From contig CAUYUJ010014560.1 in the NCBI GenBank assembly GCA_963575745.1, positions 488,328-552,327 of the forward strand: DNA of 64,000 bases, given 5' to 3'. Under the pieces are notes generated by a model. The model ran no database searches and had not been told where the DNA came from. It worked only from the letters and a program-made list of their open reading frames with translations. Origin of the DNA: Prorocentrum cordatum. Taxonomy: Eukaryota; Sar; Dinophyceae; Prorocentrales; Prorocentraceae. Each line of letters opens with the position of its first letter. The first letter of the stretch is position 1. A program made the position numbers and the translations under genes. This document shows, piece by piece, positions 45,660-56,513 of the stretch.

Positions 45660-46270
45660 ACCCGCAGGCATCTTCTTTGTCCAACCATCAACAGCCATAA
45701 TACTGGCATCCATCCATATCGTCTTTTCATAATAGATGCGTGGATGTATATCTCTAGTTCTTCCGTTCCCTTAGTCCACATATCCTGTCTTCAACTACCC
45801 AAATCGATACTCAAGCTGCTGTCTTAAACTACCCAAATCGATACTCAAGCGCTTATCTTCTAGATTACCCATAGTTGGGGCTATTCGGTGTTCTTCGACA
45901 GTTACACAATCCGTCATCCATAAGTGTCTCATAGACATGGTCGGCTTGTCTTCCCACTTGGTTGGCGGCTTCTTTCCTGTGCCAAGCATCCCACGCGCAT
46001 GCGCCATGGCGGCGCGGATTCGCGCACCAGATTCGACACCCCATAAACAAGCCAGAGTCTCTGCTTAAAGTGTAACTGTACATACTCGTTTGATAACCTT
46101 TCTAACTATACATACAGGGTGAACATGATCACTGTTCCCCTTGATGACTCCAGGCCCTGCGAGCCCATTGAACCTAGCCCCCTGTGACCTGAGAGGCTCG
46201 ATTCTACCCTTGACTACATCCTCTTCCCCTGCCCAGCTGGCGCCATCATATCTTGATCCCACTTAACAGC
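45660..46270 (-). pseudogene. RNase H of the copia element
   Basis: Segments GASWAGEEDVVKG, IEPLRSQGARFNGLAGPGVI and VIKRVCTVTL, then MRHLWMTDCVTVEEHRIAP and LEDKRLSIDLGSLRQQLEYR, follow the order of copia RNase H. The end WMDASIMAVDGWTKKM is visible at about 45665-45715 in another frame. A 34-bp tandem duplication at 45787-45852 (core ACTACCCAAATCGATACTCA) repeats part of the DLGSL segment and shifts the frame. Confidence 0.75.
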
Positions 46271-46466
46271 TCCATCTTTGAATACTAACCCGCGGTCAGC
46301 CGACTGAGTTGCTTCTCGTAGTGCGCGGTTGGTTCCTTTGATATGGAGTACCCTAGCGCGACGCACTGATGTCTGCAGTCTGCTCGCACGACGCCGCTCA
46401 GGTTTACACTAACGTGCAACCCATGACAAAGCACCTACGACCAGTCCAAGCTGTGCTGTCTCGCCC

Positions 46467-47323
46467 TCATTGACTTTTCACGTGATGGGACTGTCTAGGA
46501 TAGGATGCAGCTTCGATGTTCTCAATATTGCCCTCGTCCGCGACACTCGCTGTGAAATCTTCATCTTGAACGACTTCTGTGCAACAATTGCGGAAATTAT
46601 CCGGCTTGATCTCGCGAGTATCAAACACTGATAATACCGAACCGATGACTATCTGACTCTCATCATCTGCAGACCACATCATGTCATCCACATGTGTACC
46701 TGACATGCACGTGGATATCGTTCTTGTCGTCGTGAATGCTGAACACAGCAGGCATGATGCGATGTTCCTTCAGACCATGAGCTTCAAACCTTCTGCGACT
46801 TGCCCCCGCATGCCCCGTCCTGCCCCGCGCGTGCCATAGACAAACGCGCGCGCGATCAGCGCTCCACCATCCGGTACTCCTTCGAGTCCGTCGGGCGGTG
46901 GCTTCAGCATGAAGTCGAGCTCTTGACCTTGGAATTACGCAGATGTAAAGTCGGCGCGCTTGAGCGTCTTCGTCGCACCGGCAGCGCATGATACTATCAA
47001 CCTTAGCCCTTCGAATTCGCACGTTGGTGAATCCGCGCGGATACCCGACGACTCTTCCAGATCTCCACGTACGACAAATCTACCATTGCTCTGTGGTGCA
47101 ACCGAAGGTCCACCAGGTCCACGGAGATGTTCATTCTGGTCAATCTCAATGCATCGCGCAAGTACCACGCGGTATCCTTCGCCGACGAGATTTTGCAGTT
47201 CCGCGGAATCAATAGGTACGGCGGCGTTGAACTTCCATCATTTTCCCCATTCGTCTTGTCTTGCCAATCGTAAACTGCTTCTAACGTCCTTGGATTCAAG
47301 ATGATATACCAAATTCTTTGCAA
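46467..47323 (-). pseudogene. Reverse transcriptase of the copia element, frameshifted
   Basis: The N-terminal part shows IEIDQNEHL, FVVRGDLEESSGIRADSPTC and LKRADFTSA, the region with the first catalytic Asp of copia RTs. After several frame breaks the palm motif is intact as HVDDMMWS (46675-46694), followed by VLSVFDTREIKPDNFRNC and DEDFTASVADEGNIENI. At least three shifts and some stops lie between the two halves, so no working enzyme can come from this copy. Confidence 0.8.
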
Positions 47324-48050
47324 TCGTTATCTTCTTCTTGGATTGCGGCGTATGAGCGGGGCGTTCATTGAAGAATCCGACATGGGATTCACGCGGCTTG
47401 ACAGCGAGTGAAGCTTCTCTACGAGCTAGAAGATCCATGCCCGGCCCTGGCGTTCCGGCCCTGCGCATGGCCTCAAGAAGTGGGTTCGCTGGTTCGGGAG
47501 CTGGCTCCGAGAAAGAGTCGGGTACCCTTCCCATGCTACCATCGGCATTCTCGACTCTTCTGCGCATTACTTCGTTGCGACTCTGTATACCGTGCGGGAC
47601 GTCGTCTAGCAACGACCTCTGAAGGGGCGTTCGGGTCACGCGTGGTGCTCTCGTCGTGGGCGGCACAGGAACGATCATTCCATCTGACAGTGACAGTTCA
47701 CCTTCTTCCATGGCGAAATGCTTCTTCTATAAACTCGGGTCTTCTGGGATCCCTGGCAGCTCTTCCGTCGCCATAGGATGTTCTTGCACAGAATGCTCTT
47801 GCGCCCGTGGTTATGACAGCTCGCGTCTTTCGTCCACAAATGACTGCTTTTGCCCGTCTGGAGGCGTATACCTTTCAACTCTACCGTCATGGTGCTTAGA
47901 GAGGTATTGGTAAGCCCTCGCTTCCGCCGCTGAACACGGACGAAGCCTGTCGACATCCACGCAGACAGGTTCACCCTCTGTGATAACCCCTGCGTTCTTG
48001 CCATCGAACCCAACGATACGAGAACCAGTGCTCGACTTAGCGGTAACATC
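47238..48050 (-). pseudogene. Integrase C-terminal segment and linker to RT
   Basis: Near 47920-48030 the frame reads GDVTAKSSTGSRIVGFDGK, then VDVDRLRPCSAAEARAYQYL, the basic/aromatic tail found at the end of integrase in this type of element, except that an expected Trp-rich part is missing. The next frame (47238-47711) carries an acidic linker ending LRLARQDEWGK, which leads into RT. Stops near 47720 and 47815 interrupt it. Confidence 0.65.
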
Positions 48051-48251
48051 GCCGTCGGTCGGCCTTTTGCGAAAGCATGCTATATCACCAACCTGATATT
48101 ATCCAGCTAGTGGCGTTGCCTTTCGGAGAGCGGCCCTTGCCGTCCCACTCACGACGTCGTGTTCCGCGCGTGCTTTTCTGGCAGATGCCCGGATCGCAGC
48201 CTGGCGAGAAAACTCGTCGGCTCCGTCCCCTGCAGCATTCGCACGCACTCT

Positions 48252-49178
48252 TCAGTCGAAAACTTCCTCGTCGTCGAATTGACCCCCTGGGACACGAGGC
48301 ATCTTTCCGGGCACCCACTGAGCAGGCGCAAATCCGCCGACTCGAGACATCTCATTATTCGCGTTGTCGGCTTCTGATGCAGTAGAGATGACTTCGCCGA
48401 GTCCGGAAACATTCTTGTCGTCCACCACCTTCTTGAAGATGTTCTTCAAAAGTCCACCATGTCTCTGGGCGCGGCCTATCTGCGCGGGCGACTCGACTCC
48501 GGCGTCGCGGAGGTCGACCCCTTGACTCTTAAACCATTGCGGAAACAATCCTCTGTTGTGCAGTCCACGGTCTAACGCCATTCGTTTGGGCCCACCTGCC
48601 CACGCGCGCCAGCGTTGCTGAGGGGCTGCAAGGCATGCTCTCGAAGTTGGCGCACCACCTCCCTGCGTGACAAAAACCACGCGCTGACATGATGCACCCT
48701 GGCACACTATCTTCAGGCAGGTGTGACGTTCTCCGCTGTTGTCCATTGCTCCTCGACAGTCGATGCCGATTTCATGGTTGAAACATAACTTCTTGGGCAA
48801 GGCAACCTTGTGAGTCTGAGCTAACGGTTTGTGATGTTCGCAGGATTCACATCGACATTTCTTGGCGGTTTCAATGTAGTCCGAAGACATGCTGGAGATT
48901 CTCAATTGCTGCAAGAGAACACGATTAGGCACGTGACCACACTGTCTGTGCAAGCGTCGAATGGCGACCCCTGTGCGGAACGGGATTTGCAACCGCGCTG
49001 TCCTTCTCTGTCCTTCGTGGTTCGGCTCCCCAGGTGATGATTTGATCCAGGATGTATTGTTCTTCATCTCGCAGGCGCTCCTTGGAGACAGTTGCGACGT
49101 CGTCATCGCCGATGATCGCGCCCATGTCGCCTCGAACTCTCTCCGCTGCGGCCCCAGCGGGGGAAGCTGCAAGTGCAA
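48252..49178 (-). pseudogene. Integrase of the copia element with E-to-Q catalytic change
   Basis: One open frame of 308 codons. The HHCC zinc motif is visible as LHRQCGH (His77, His82) and CRCESC (Cys110, Cys113). The catalytic core gives Asp140 in HEIGIDC and Asp203 in MALDRGLHNRG. The third acidic residue should fall in the SPAQIGRAxRHGG context 35 residues later; here it is Gln238 (codon CAG at 48465-48467) in place of Glu. A neighbouring Glu229 is too close to serve. The core is followed by KNIFKKVVDDKN and GGFAPAQWVPGK, standard for this family. A one-base G-to-C change would explain the substitution, which should abolish strand transfer. Confidence 0.8.
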
Positions 49179-49199
49179 GTCTATCCAATCTCACTTTCT

Positions 49200-50880
49200 G
49201 ATCTAACTCTCTGGGAAAAACCATGGAACTTCTGACTCGTGATGTCTGCGTCTGACTCGAAGGTGCGAGATCAGCGCACTTGTAATTACAAGGGTTGAGC
49301 AACCAGGCTCGCAACCGAGCGCAACAGTTACAGGACAATTATCTTGAGCCAAACCAGAGAAACAGTCGCTGATCACATGATGGTTCGATGGCGATGTAGG
49401 CGACAACGAGATCACGATTGCGCTCGACGATGCATTTTGCCATCGACGGCCCCCAATCTGGGCGCGCCACCGTGTCGCTCGAGACTGGGCAGGCGAACGC
49501 AATGCCGATGACGTAGAGCAATTCCCTGGCCAAGTTGGTCCCCGCTCGTCCGCGAAGCGGGCCGGACTTCCTGATCGCCTTCTCGACGATCTCCTTGTCG
49601 GTTGCAGAAGTGCCTGGCGCGGACAGCTCGGCAACGCGCGCAGACATCCATCAACTCATCTTGCATGCTGATGTCACGCAATCCAGAGCAATATTTGGCA
49701 CGGTTTGTAACATTCCTGGTATTCATCTCATGCTGGTCCAGCTGCAGTGGCCCGCGCAAATACGATGTTCCGTCAACGCGGATCCTCGGAGGCTGCGAAA
49801 ACATGATACTCGATCGAACTCCTCCGCATCCACAGAAGGATTCATGGCCACACGATCTTCCATACGCTTCCAGGACTGGGTGTCCTTGGTGCGGCCCATT
49901 GAACTTTCCTTCAAAGAAAACCACGCTGGCGGGAACATGATCTGAGTGTTGAGCGGATCAATCTTGCAGCTCACGCGCACCAATTTGTCAATGCCCTGCT
50001 CTCCAGCGCGGCCCGTCTACCCCTCTGATGGGAACGATAGAGGATCAACGTGCGCGATGAAGCTCCCCCTCTTGCCCTGCTCTAAAAGCGAATCCAGCTG
50101 ATCTGCGCCAACTGCAATCGGCTCGAAGTCCACGACTGGATCTCCGGCCCACTCACCACCCACCGTGGCCAGGCCCCTTGCGACAGGAGAAGTCGGGGAT
50201 CCTGAACGAGACGAACGAGTCCTGTTCGATTCGTCGTCGCTGCTGGCGGCAACAGTACTCGCCGGAGGCGGTGGCGTTGGCGGCAGCGGCTCTACCCCGC
50301 GCGTCGGCTCGGGGGGCGGAGGCGGCAGGGGAGTCCGATGCGCGCAGGCGGCGGTCCGTCCGGCTGCCTCGGCGCGAGGACAGCGGGCTTGTGCTTGGGC
50401 GACGGCATCATAGGAGGCATTCCATGAGGGCGAACGATCGTGCCGGAGGTGCAGCTTCGCCCGGCGGCAGACCCGCCACCTTGCTGCCGCTGCTAATGCG
50501 AGCCTTCTTCTTCGGCAAGTCGCCATGGTCGCCCTGCGAATCGCGCGCCTGATATGAAGGGGATGATGCAGCGGCAAAAGACAATGCAGCGACGGGCGGT
50601 GGCGAAGCAGCAGCAGGAACACTACCGCCAACAGATTTCGGAAATTCGCAAGTTTCTGCATACTCACGAGCATAACGTAAAAACCGCATATATGCATCTG
50701 CAGGCGGCCCGTTGTCCTCGTGACAGATCTTGACATAGAAGTGCAGCTCGCGCCCGACAGATCGCTTCATCAAGGTCTTGAATCTGCCTCGATATAGTCA
50801 GCGCCGAGACGATCGCGCCAGATCGACTTGATGTGTTCTCGGATGACCGTGGCAACGTCATTATCATCTACTCCGTCAAC
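49200..50880 (-). pseudogene. Broken linker of the copia polyprotein
   Basis: Several short frames continue the element between the RapZ-like segment and integrase: VATVIREHIKSIWRDRLGAD near 50800-50860, RELHFYVKICHEDNGPPADA near 50690-50760, a Pro/Ala/Ser-rich stretch ending KRGSFIAHVDPLSFPSEG at 50017, and IDPLNTQIMFPPAWFSLKES near 49895-49960. Each needs a frameshift to join the next. I do not recognise a domain. Confidence 0.5.
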
Positions 50881-51073
50881 CACACTCGACGAAGCGCGGG
50901 ATCTCCCCCCCCCGCCCCCCTGGCCAGCTCAGCCCCGTCACGGGGCTGCGCTTGGCGGGCGGCTCAGGAACTGGAGGCAGCGGCGCACTGATCTCCTCGA
51001 GGGATTTAGTAAAGAGCGAAACCAAGTTGTCAGCCGCAGAACTCGCCATCTCACGGCACCAATCGGATGCGCG

Positions 51074-51592
51074 ACAGCATTCATCGAATTCTCCGTTACA
51101 AGTGCGCTTGGGCCACCCATGGCGAAACATGCGTGCATGTCTGTTTTCAATGTCATACTGCCTCAGGAACTGCTGAACACCAGGTACGACGGAAGAAGGA
51201 TGCAGACAAGAACGACAGATGGCAACAACGCACGCAGACTGTGAAGACTTGTTATTCGCCAAAGCTTTTCCCGCACACTCAGCGATGCCAGCAAAATGTT
51301 CATTCTCAACTGAATTGCGTGAGACATTCGGATGATGACCGATATGGAGTGCGCCGGTCGGGTCGTTCAGGGCCCTGGTGTCCACCAACGCGTGCCAATC
51401 ATAATTCGCCATGTTCTCATCTGCAGCAAGGAACGCATCTATGATGGCATTGGCGTCGAGCCCTCTGGTAGTCTTATCATGACTGGAGCGACGGTGGCGG
51501 TGAATGTACTCTCTCAGCATCGGCGACCCCGAGCGCCTCGGGTTGTCCCCGAAGTTCTCCAAGCCCAGCGCGATCACAGCAAACTTCGAGCC
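51074..51592 (-). pseudogene. Possible RapZ-C-like segment in the copia polyprotein
   Basis: Within the long minus-strand frame 50876-52132, residues ~181-353 carry features resembling the RNA-binding C-terminal domain of RapZ and its eukaryotic relatives: FGDNPR near the start, LREYIHRH, GLDANAIIDAFLA, then a hydrophobic strand CVVAICRS followed by LHPSSVV, where RapZ-type proteins have a Gly-Lys/Arg-His-Arg-Ser-Val turn, and a closing WPKRTCNGEFDECC Cys cluster. Here the turn is damaged (CLHPSS). The segment sits between protease and integrase, where ordinary copia elements have no such domain. The match is by eye and could be wrong. Confidence 0.4.
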
Positions 51593-51839
51593 CTGTGGTG
51601 TGGGACGAGCACCGGCACCAGCAGCCATGGCAGCGACCCGCACGTCCTCGTCGCCACTGGAGTGATCGACGGGCGCAGGCACACACGTAACACCGTCGTC
51701 ACTGAAGTGATCGACGACAGCAGGCGGCGCGGCGCGGCTGGCGGGAGCTGTGCAGCTGCTGAGATACGACATGTGCAACGGACAAATGGACTCCGCAACG
51801 CGCTGCGGGTCAAACTGATCACGACGAATGATGAGAAGA

Positions 51840-52388
51840 CCCGAGCGAGCACAACGACACATTTCTACCTCACCTTCCTGACTCAAGGGAGCGCGACCAT
51901 TCGCAATATCCTCCACGAGACCAAGGGAACCTCGTGCGGAAAGGGACAACAAGAGAAGAACACGATCCGACTCTTTCAACTGATGTGACTCGAGACGCCC
52001 ACTCACGGCGCCACGAGAAACAACGATGCGAAACGGAAAACTCTTCCTACCCGTCGCCTCGCCCCCTGCCTGTCCTCCAATACCGCCGCAGGTCTTACGC
52101 TGTCTGTGAACCGATATAGGATGGAAGCCCAACTTCTTAAATTTATCATCTGCCTTAAAGAGCCCAAGCTTTACCGTGGCAACAAGAATTGCAGCCCTCG
52201 TCTAAAATACCCCAAGCACCTTCACCCTTGAATACGCCAACCGAACGAAGCTTAGACAGAGCCGAAACTTCGGTCGAAACGTTCTGCGTTGGGGCCATAA
52301 AACCGACAAGACTGTGAGCTGCGACCTGTGCGACACAGTCGTGAAGCAAGGAAGCTAGTTCACCTGTGCTACATGTCACCCGTATCAT
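51840..52388 (-). pseudogene. Retropepsin-like protease segment of the copia element
   Basis: The active-site loop reads GILDEGCNSCCHG (Asp-Glu-Gly at 52191-52202), where retropepsins normally have Asp-Thr/Ser-Gly. It is followed after a one-base shift by KKLGFHPISVHRQRK, GGIGG, SGRLESHQLKESDRVLLLLS and GLVEDIANG, the usual second half of a copia protease leading to LLIIR. A TAA in the broken frame comes just after HGKAWAL. I recall the DEG form from dinoflagellate elements, so the substitution may be a family trait and not damage; that is from memory, not shown here. Confidence 0.6.
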
Positions 52389-52507
52389 CGCAAATCTCAG
52401 CAGCGCGTCTAGCGAGGGCCTGTAATGAAACCTTTAGCTCTACAGGAGGTGATGCGGCGATCATCCTCCGCAATGTTATCAATTGCTTCTGCTTGGATGT
52501 TGGAACG

Positions 52508-54089
52508 CGTTGCTTTATGTTCGGCGATGGCGGGCGTCGCGGGGGGGGGGGGGGGGGGCGCGACGCAGCTCCCTCCCCGCCGCGCGGCTTTGGCGCCGCA
52601 GCCGCGCCCGCGCAAGCGACGCGACGAGCGACGAGCGACGAGCAGCGACAACGACGACGACGCGAGCAGCGCGTAGGTGGCGATATGCCCCGCTGCGCCC
52701 GCGCGCGCCACAACGCTCGCGTGCACCACAGCGCGCGCGCGCAGTGCCGCGGCGTCTGCGTACAACGCAACCACCGCGTGCAACGCAGCGCCTGCGTGCA
52801 CCGCGGCGCCTGCGTGCACTGCAGCGCCAGCGCGCGCGTGCACCGCAGCAGACGCGCGCAACGCAGCGCACGTGCACGCCGCGACGCTCGCGTGCATGCA
52901 GCGCCTGCGCACGCAACAACGCGCGTCTACACCGCAGCATCCGCGTGCAACGCAGCGCCAGCGCACGCCGCAGCGCCTGCGCGCGTAGGACAGGTGGAAG
53001 GATCAGGCGCGCGAGGGCCCGCTGCGGACAACTCGGCGCCACGCCAGGATAAGCGCTGATTATCGAATGCGACGTTTTCCCTCCTCCCTCCTCTTCCACC
53101 CCACCACCTCCCCCTCCTCCCCCTTGCCCCTTGTCGCGCGGGTTGGCGCTGCAGCGCGCGCGCGTCTCAGCGCGCGCCGCAGAGCGGCCGATTGAATCGG
53201 TCCACTTGGTTCTCGGACGGCCAATTTAGCTGGGGCCTCCTGGGCGCAGACGGGGGGGGGGCAAGGGCGGCGCGGGCGGGCTCGGGAAGACTCGTGGATT
53301 CCAGCGGCGCTCCGTTGCCCATAAGGGTCACTATCAACTGTTTCCTGTGGATTCCACAAGCGCCCCATTTTGTCAGAAGGGTTCGTTATAAAATTCTATC
53401 TACAACAGTGGCGCTGCGTCGCACGCGGTTGCGGCGGTGCACGCAGGCGCCGCTGAGCACGCAGGCGCTGCAATGCTTGTGCGCCGGTGCTGCGTTGCAC
53501 GCGGCCGATGCGGCGCGCGCAAGAGCTGCGGCGTGCACAAGAGCTGTCGCGCCCGCAGGCACGGTGGCACAAACTGACGCTGCGTTGCACGCGGCTGATG
53601 TAGTGCACGCAGGCGGCGCGGTGTACGCAGGCGCCGCGGTGCACGCAGGCGCCGCGGCGTACGCAGGCGTTGCGGCGCAAATCGCCGCCTGCGCGCCGGC
53701 GCGACCCGCCCTCCGCCATTCCCAGGCATTCCCAGACACCGCCGGCGCGAAACGCGACGACATCGACCCCCTCCACCCGACCCTAGATGATTGCCTCCAT
53801 CGGCCTGGAATGAAACAAAACAAGCTTCAACCCCGTCCGCGCGCGCGACGACTATGAGCGACGAGCCGCGAGCCGCGAGCGACGACGACGACGAGAACGA
53901 CGACGACGACGACGACGACGACTGCGGACCAGACTCCCGCGCGGATTCCAAAGCGGGCACCTGCGCGGATCCCAGAGCGCACGGCGGCAGTGCCCGGAAC
54001 GCACTGGGGCGGGGGGGGGCGCTGCGCCATGGCGGGGGGGGGGGGGCGGGGGCAATGGCGCCCGCCACGCCCCGGGCCATGAAGAAACG
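52508..54089. mobile_element. Inverted-repeat (foldback-like) element F2, inserted in the copia element
   Basis: Second copy of the F1 element, same length class (1.58 kb) and order: outer ends CGTTGCTTTATG at 52508 and CATGAAGAAACG ending at 54089, terminal G-runs with GGCGGGCGTC, CGACGA triplets, ~18-bp unit arrays in opposite orientation (52677-52990 and 53400-53690), and the same centre. Copia gag-type sequence ends at its right and protease-side sequence resumes at its left, so it landed in the element. ATGTTGGAACGCGTT (52497-52511) outside or overlapping the left end resembles ATGCTGGAGCGTT (54095-54107) at the right, a possible aged target duplication. This copy is more GC-rich than F1. 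No transposase frame is seen. Confidence 0.75.
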
Positions 54090-56280
54090 GGCCCATGCTG
54101 GAGCGTTCAACTTTCTCAGCCGTTTCTTTCTTGTCTTCCGCTAGCTCCCTGGGCTGCTCGTCGACGCACGTCGGGCAACGACGGCAATGCGCGCGAACAA
54201 TCTGGAGCGCTGCCGCGATTAGTTGCGAGATCGTGCGGACGCGCGCCTGGGGAGCGCAGCGCCGCGTGCTACTCCTTCTTGGTCTTGCGCCCGCAATCCT
54301 TGCAGGTGCGAGCAATGAACCGAGCGCTAGAACCGACCCCCGAGATATTCGCGCAACCTCTGGCAGCGGAGGACTTGGAGGTTTCTCCTTCAGGCCAAAA
54401 GAAGAACTCGAAGAATGCCAAACCTTGCCGCTGGAAACTTTCGGCCCCGAAACTCTCAGAAACTGCCCGTCTTCCTTGCGAGTGCAGTTGCTACCGGCCC
54501 ACCCTATGAACAGAAGCGGATCCTCACTTGGTTTCTTCACCATGCGACCCCAATCCACGTTGTCTGGGGCATTCCTGAGAACGCGACCACGACTAAGGCC
54601 TGCGCGCTGACCCGAGGCAAACATAATATCCTGACCACGGACAGAGATATGATCCGAAACAGATTCCCCCTCCTCAAACTCCACCAGAAACACTGGCCAT
54701 AGAATAAGATCCGGTCGGGCGAACAGCCATGAACCCAAGAGTACCCCCTCGGCCTCTGCAGAGGCCCGAAGACTCTTTTCCCAGAGCTCTGGAGGCCCCT
54801 GAACCGGGGCGGCGTCGGTCAGCCCCATGCAACTCTCGCGGACACGATGCTCAGCGCGGTTGCGCTGCAAGCTTCGCTGCCCGTCGCCCCCCCCCCCCCC
54901 CCCCCCCCTCATTCCGCGCCCTGCGACGCAAGACGCGAGAAGAGAAAGAAGAGCAGAAACGAGAAACACCAGGATCCATCCTATCAGCTCCTGCTTGCTC
55001 CTAATGATCTGGTGAGGGATTGATGGCGAAGCAGCGCCAGAACTGACGGATGCGAACTCTCGTTCGCCATCGTCTTCGCGCAACTGGACATGGCGCTCGC
55101 CAGTGCCTCCAGCGTGCGCTACCGTTGCCGTTCTGCGCTTGCCCTTGCATTCAGGGCACCCGGACCAATGGCCTGTTTCGCGGCGGGTCTTGGATTGCGA
55201 GCGTTTCTTGATCTCCTGGAGCCGCTTCTTGCGATTTTCCAGGGGCGGTCCTCCCTTACCGCCCCCCCTGGGCGACCGGGGCGTGCAATGGCAACTCTTG
55301 CATCCGCTCTTGCCCCTGCCCTTGCCCCTCCCCATCGACGCCTAGATTGGCGACCCAAACCTCTTGGATCGCGTCGGAAGCTTCTCCCCCGCGCATCCGG
55401 CCTTGACCATCTCGTCTAACGCCTCGAAATCGATCGCCCCAGCCGCGCTCTGGCGCATAGCCGGACGCGTAGTGTCCGTAGGGACTCAGCTCCTCAAGCA
55501 ATGCTCCTCCTGCTCGTACCATCCTTCATCAACAGTGCAGAAGCCGCGTTGCGGCCTGGAGACGCGCACCTTGCCCTTGCCCTTGCCCCTGTTCTGGTCG
55601 CTGGGTCTGGGCAGCGTCCACGTCGAAGAGCTGGAGCCTTTGCCAGACTCACCCTTGCCTTCTTGGCGGATGTGTATGCGGCTGTGCTGGAGGATCAAGA
55701 CGTCCTTGATATTGTCGAAGGTTGTCACATGTCCTGCGCGTGTCAACGCCATCAGGTTCTCCGAAGGCGAGGTCCAAGAGAAGGGAGCCAAGCACATCGC
55801 CGCTCATCAAGTTCTTGGGATCGAATTTGGGCACAAGGTTCCACCAGCGCTTCATTCGGGATATGTATGAGACCATCGACTCACCGTGCTGCCGAGACAA
55901 TGGTCCATATGGTTTCTGCCCCACGTGGAACCGGATCTTCGCTTTCTTGCGCCTCCATGGGGAAGAGTGAAATACGAATCGCCAGCACCAGCTGATCGAT
56001 CCCATTCGGAGTCAGAAGCACGTCCTTGCCGATATCCATGGCAATATCGAATACGTCAACTCTGAAGCCTTCTACAACCTTGTTGACAGCTGCGGTGTTC
56101 ACGTGTTGTTGTGGTGCACCCGTCTCTTGATCCACTGAGGCCAAGGCGGCACTCATGCGCATCTAATTCCTTTTCGTGAGACATGGTCACCGTGCCGTCG
56201 TATATGTAGGAACCACTCTTCGTTTCGGACCGCGGCAGCGCGTCGGCGCTCGGCCGATAGCGAAGAGAAGAAAGTGCCAT
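54090..56280 (-). pseudogene. gag region of the copia element, frameshifted
   Basis: Reading from the ATG at 56280: GSYIYDGTVTMSHEKELD, then after a shift near 56150 VDVFDIAMDIGKDVLL and IDQLVLAIRISLFPMEAQES, then after another shift VGQKPYGPLSRQHGESMVSY and ISRMKRWWNLVPKFDPKNLM. Later frames give LILQHSRIHIRQEGKG, GKGKGK-type basic repeats, and a damaged zinc-knuckle remnant (ETGHWSGCPECKGK near 55145-55190). A second Cys/His-rich stretch (IVRAHCRRCPTCVDEQPREL, near 54155-54215) precedes the insertion of F2. The composition matches capsid/nucleocapsid proteins of copia elements. At least three frame changes are needed to join it. Confidence 0.75.
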
Positions 56281-56390
56281 GGCGCGAGGCTAAATCCCCT
56301 AGCGAGGAAAACTGCCAGTACAGAAAGCAAAGAGAGGTAGTGCGACACTCTCTAATGAGACGTGCGCGCAGTGGTACGATACGGGGATCG

Positions 56391-56513
56391 TGTGGTAGCT
56401 CCGCTACCAGTGGGATTCTGATGCGTTTTAGCGCAATGGCAAAGAAGGGGCCCCTAGAGGTCAAACGGCGGCGAATGGTGCATGTACACACGTGACACAC
56501 GCACTATCTCACA
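56391..56513 (-). repeat. 5' terminal repeat of the copia element
   Basis: Homologous to 45293-45427, sharing GATGCGTTTTAGCGCAATGG, GGTCAAACGGCGGCGAATGG and GTGACACACGCAC, with a short gap and scattered changes. In the element's sense it runs TGTGAG to CCACA, compatible with the TG/CA ends of LTRs. Similarity stops abruptly outside at 56513. The first gag ATG is at 56280, about 110 bp downstream in the element's sense. Confidence 0.75.

Larger units (their letters stand above)
45293..56513 (-). mobile_element. Degenerate Ty1/copia-type LTR retrotransposon
   Basis: On the minus strand the domain order is gag, a retropepsin-like segment, a possible RapZ-C-like segment, integrase, reverse transcriptase and RNase H. 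Integrase before RT is the copia order. Homologous terminal repeats lie at both ends (56391-56513 and 45293-45427), beginning TGTGAGAT and ending CCACA in the element's sense. The coding frame is broken many times by frameshifts and stops, and the third integrase catalytic residue is changed, so this is a dead copy. A 1.58-kb element (F2, 52508-54089) interrupts it between gag and the protease. No clean target duplication or primer-binding site could be recognised, and repeats this short are unusual for an 11-kb element, so the exact ends are less sure than the body. Confidence 0.85.
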
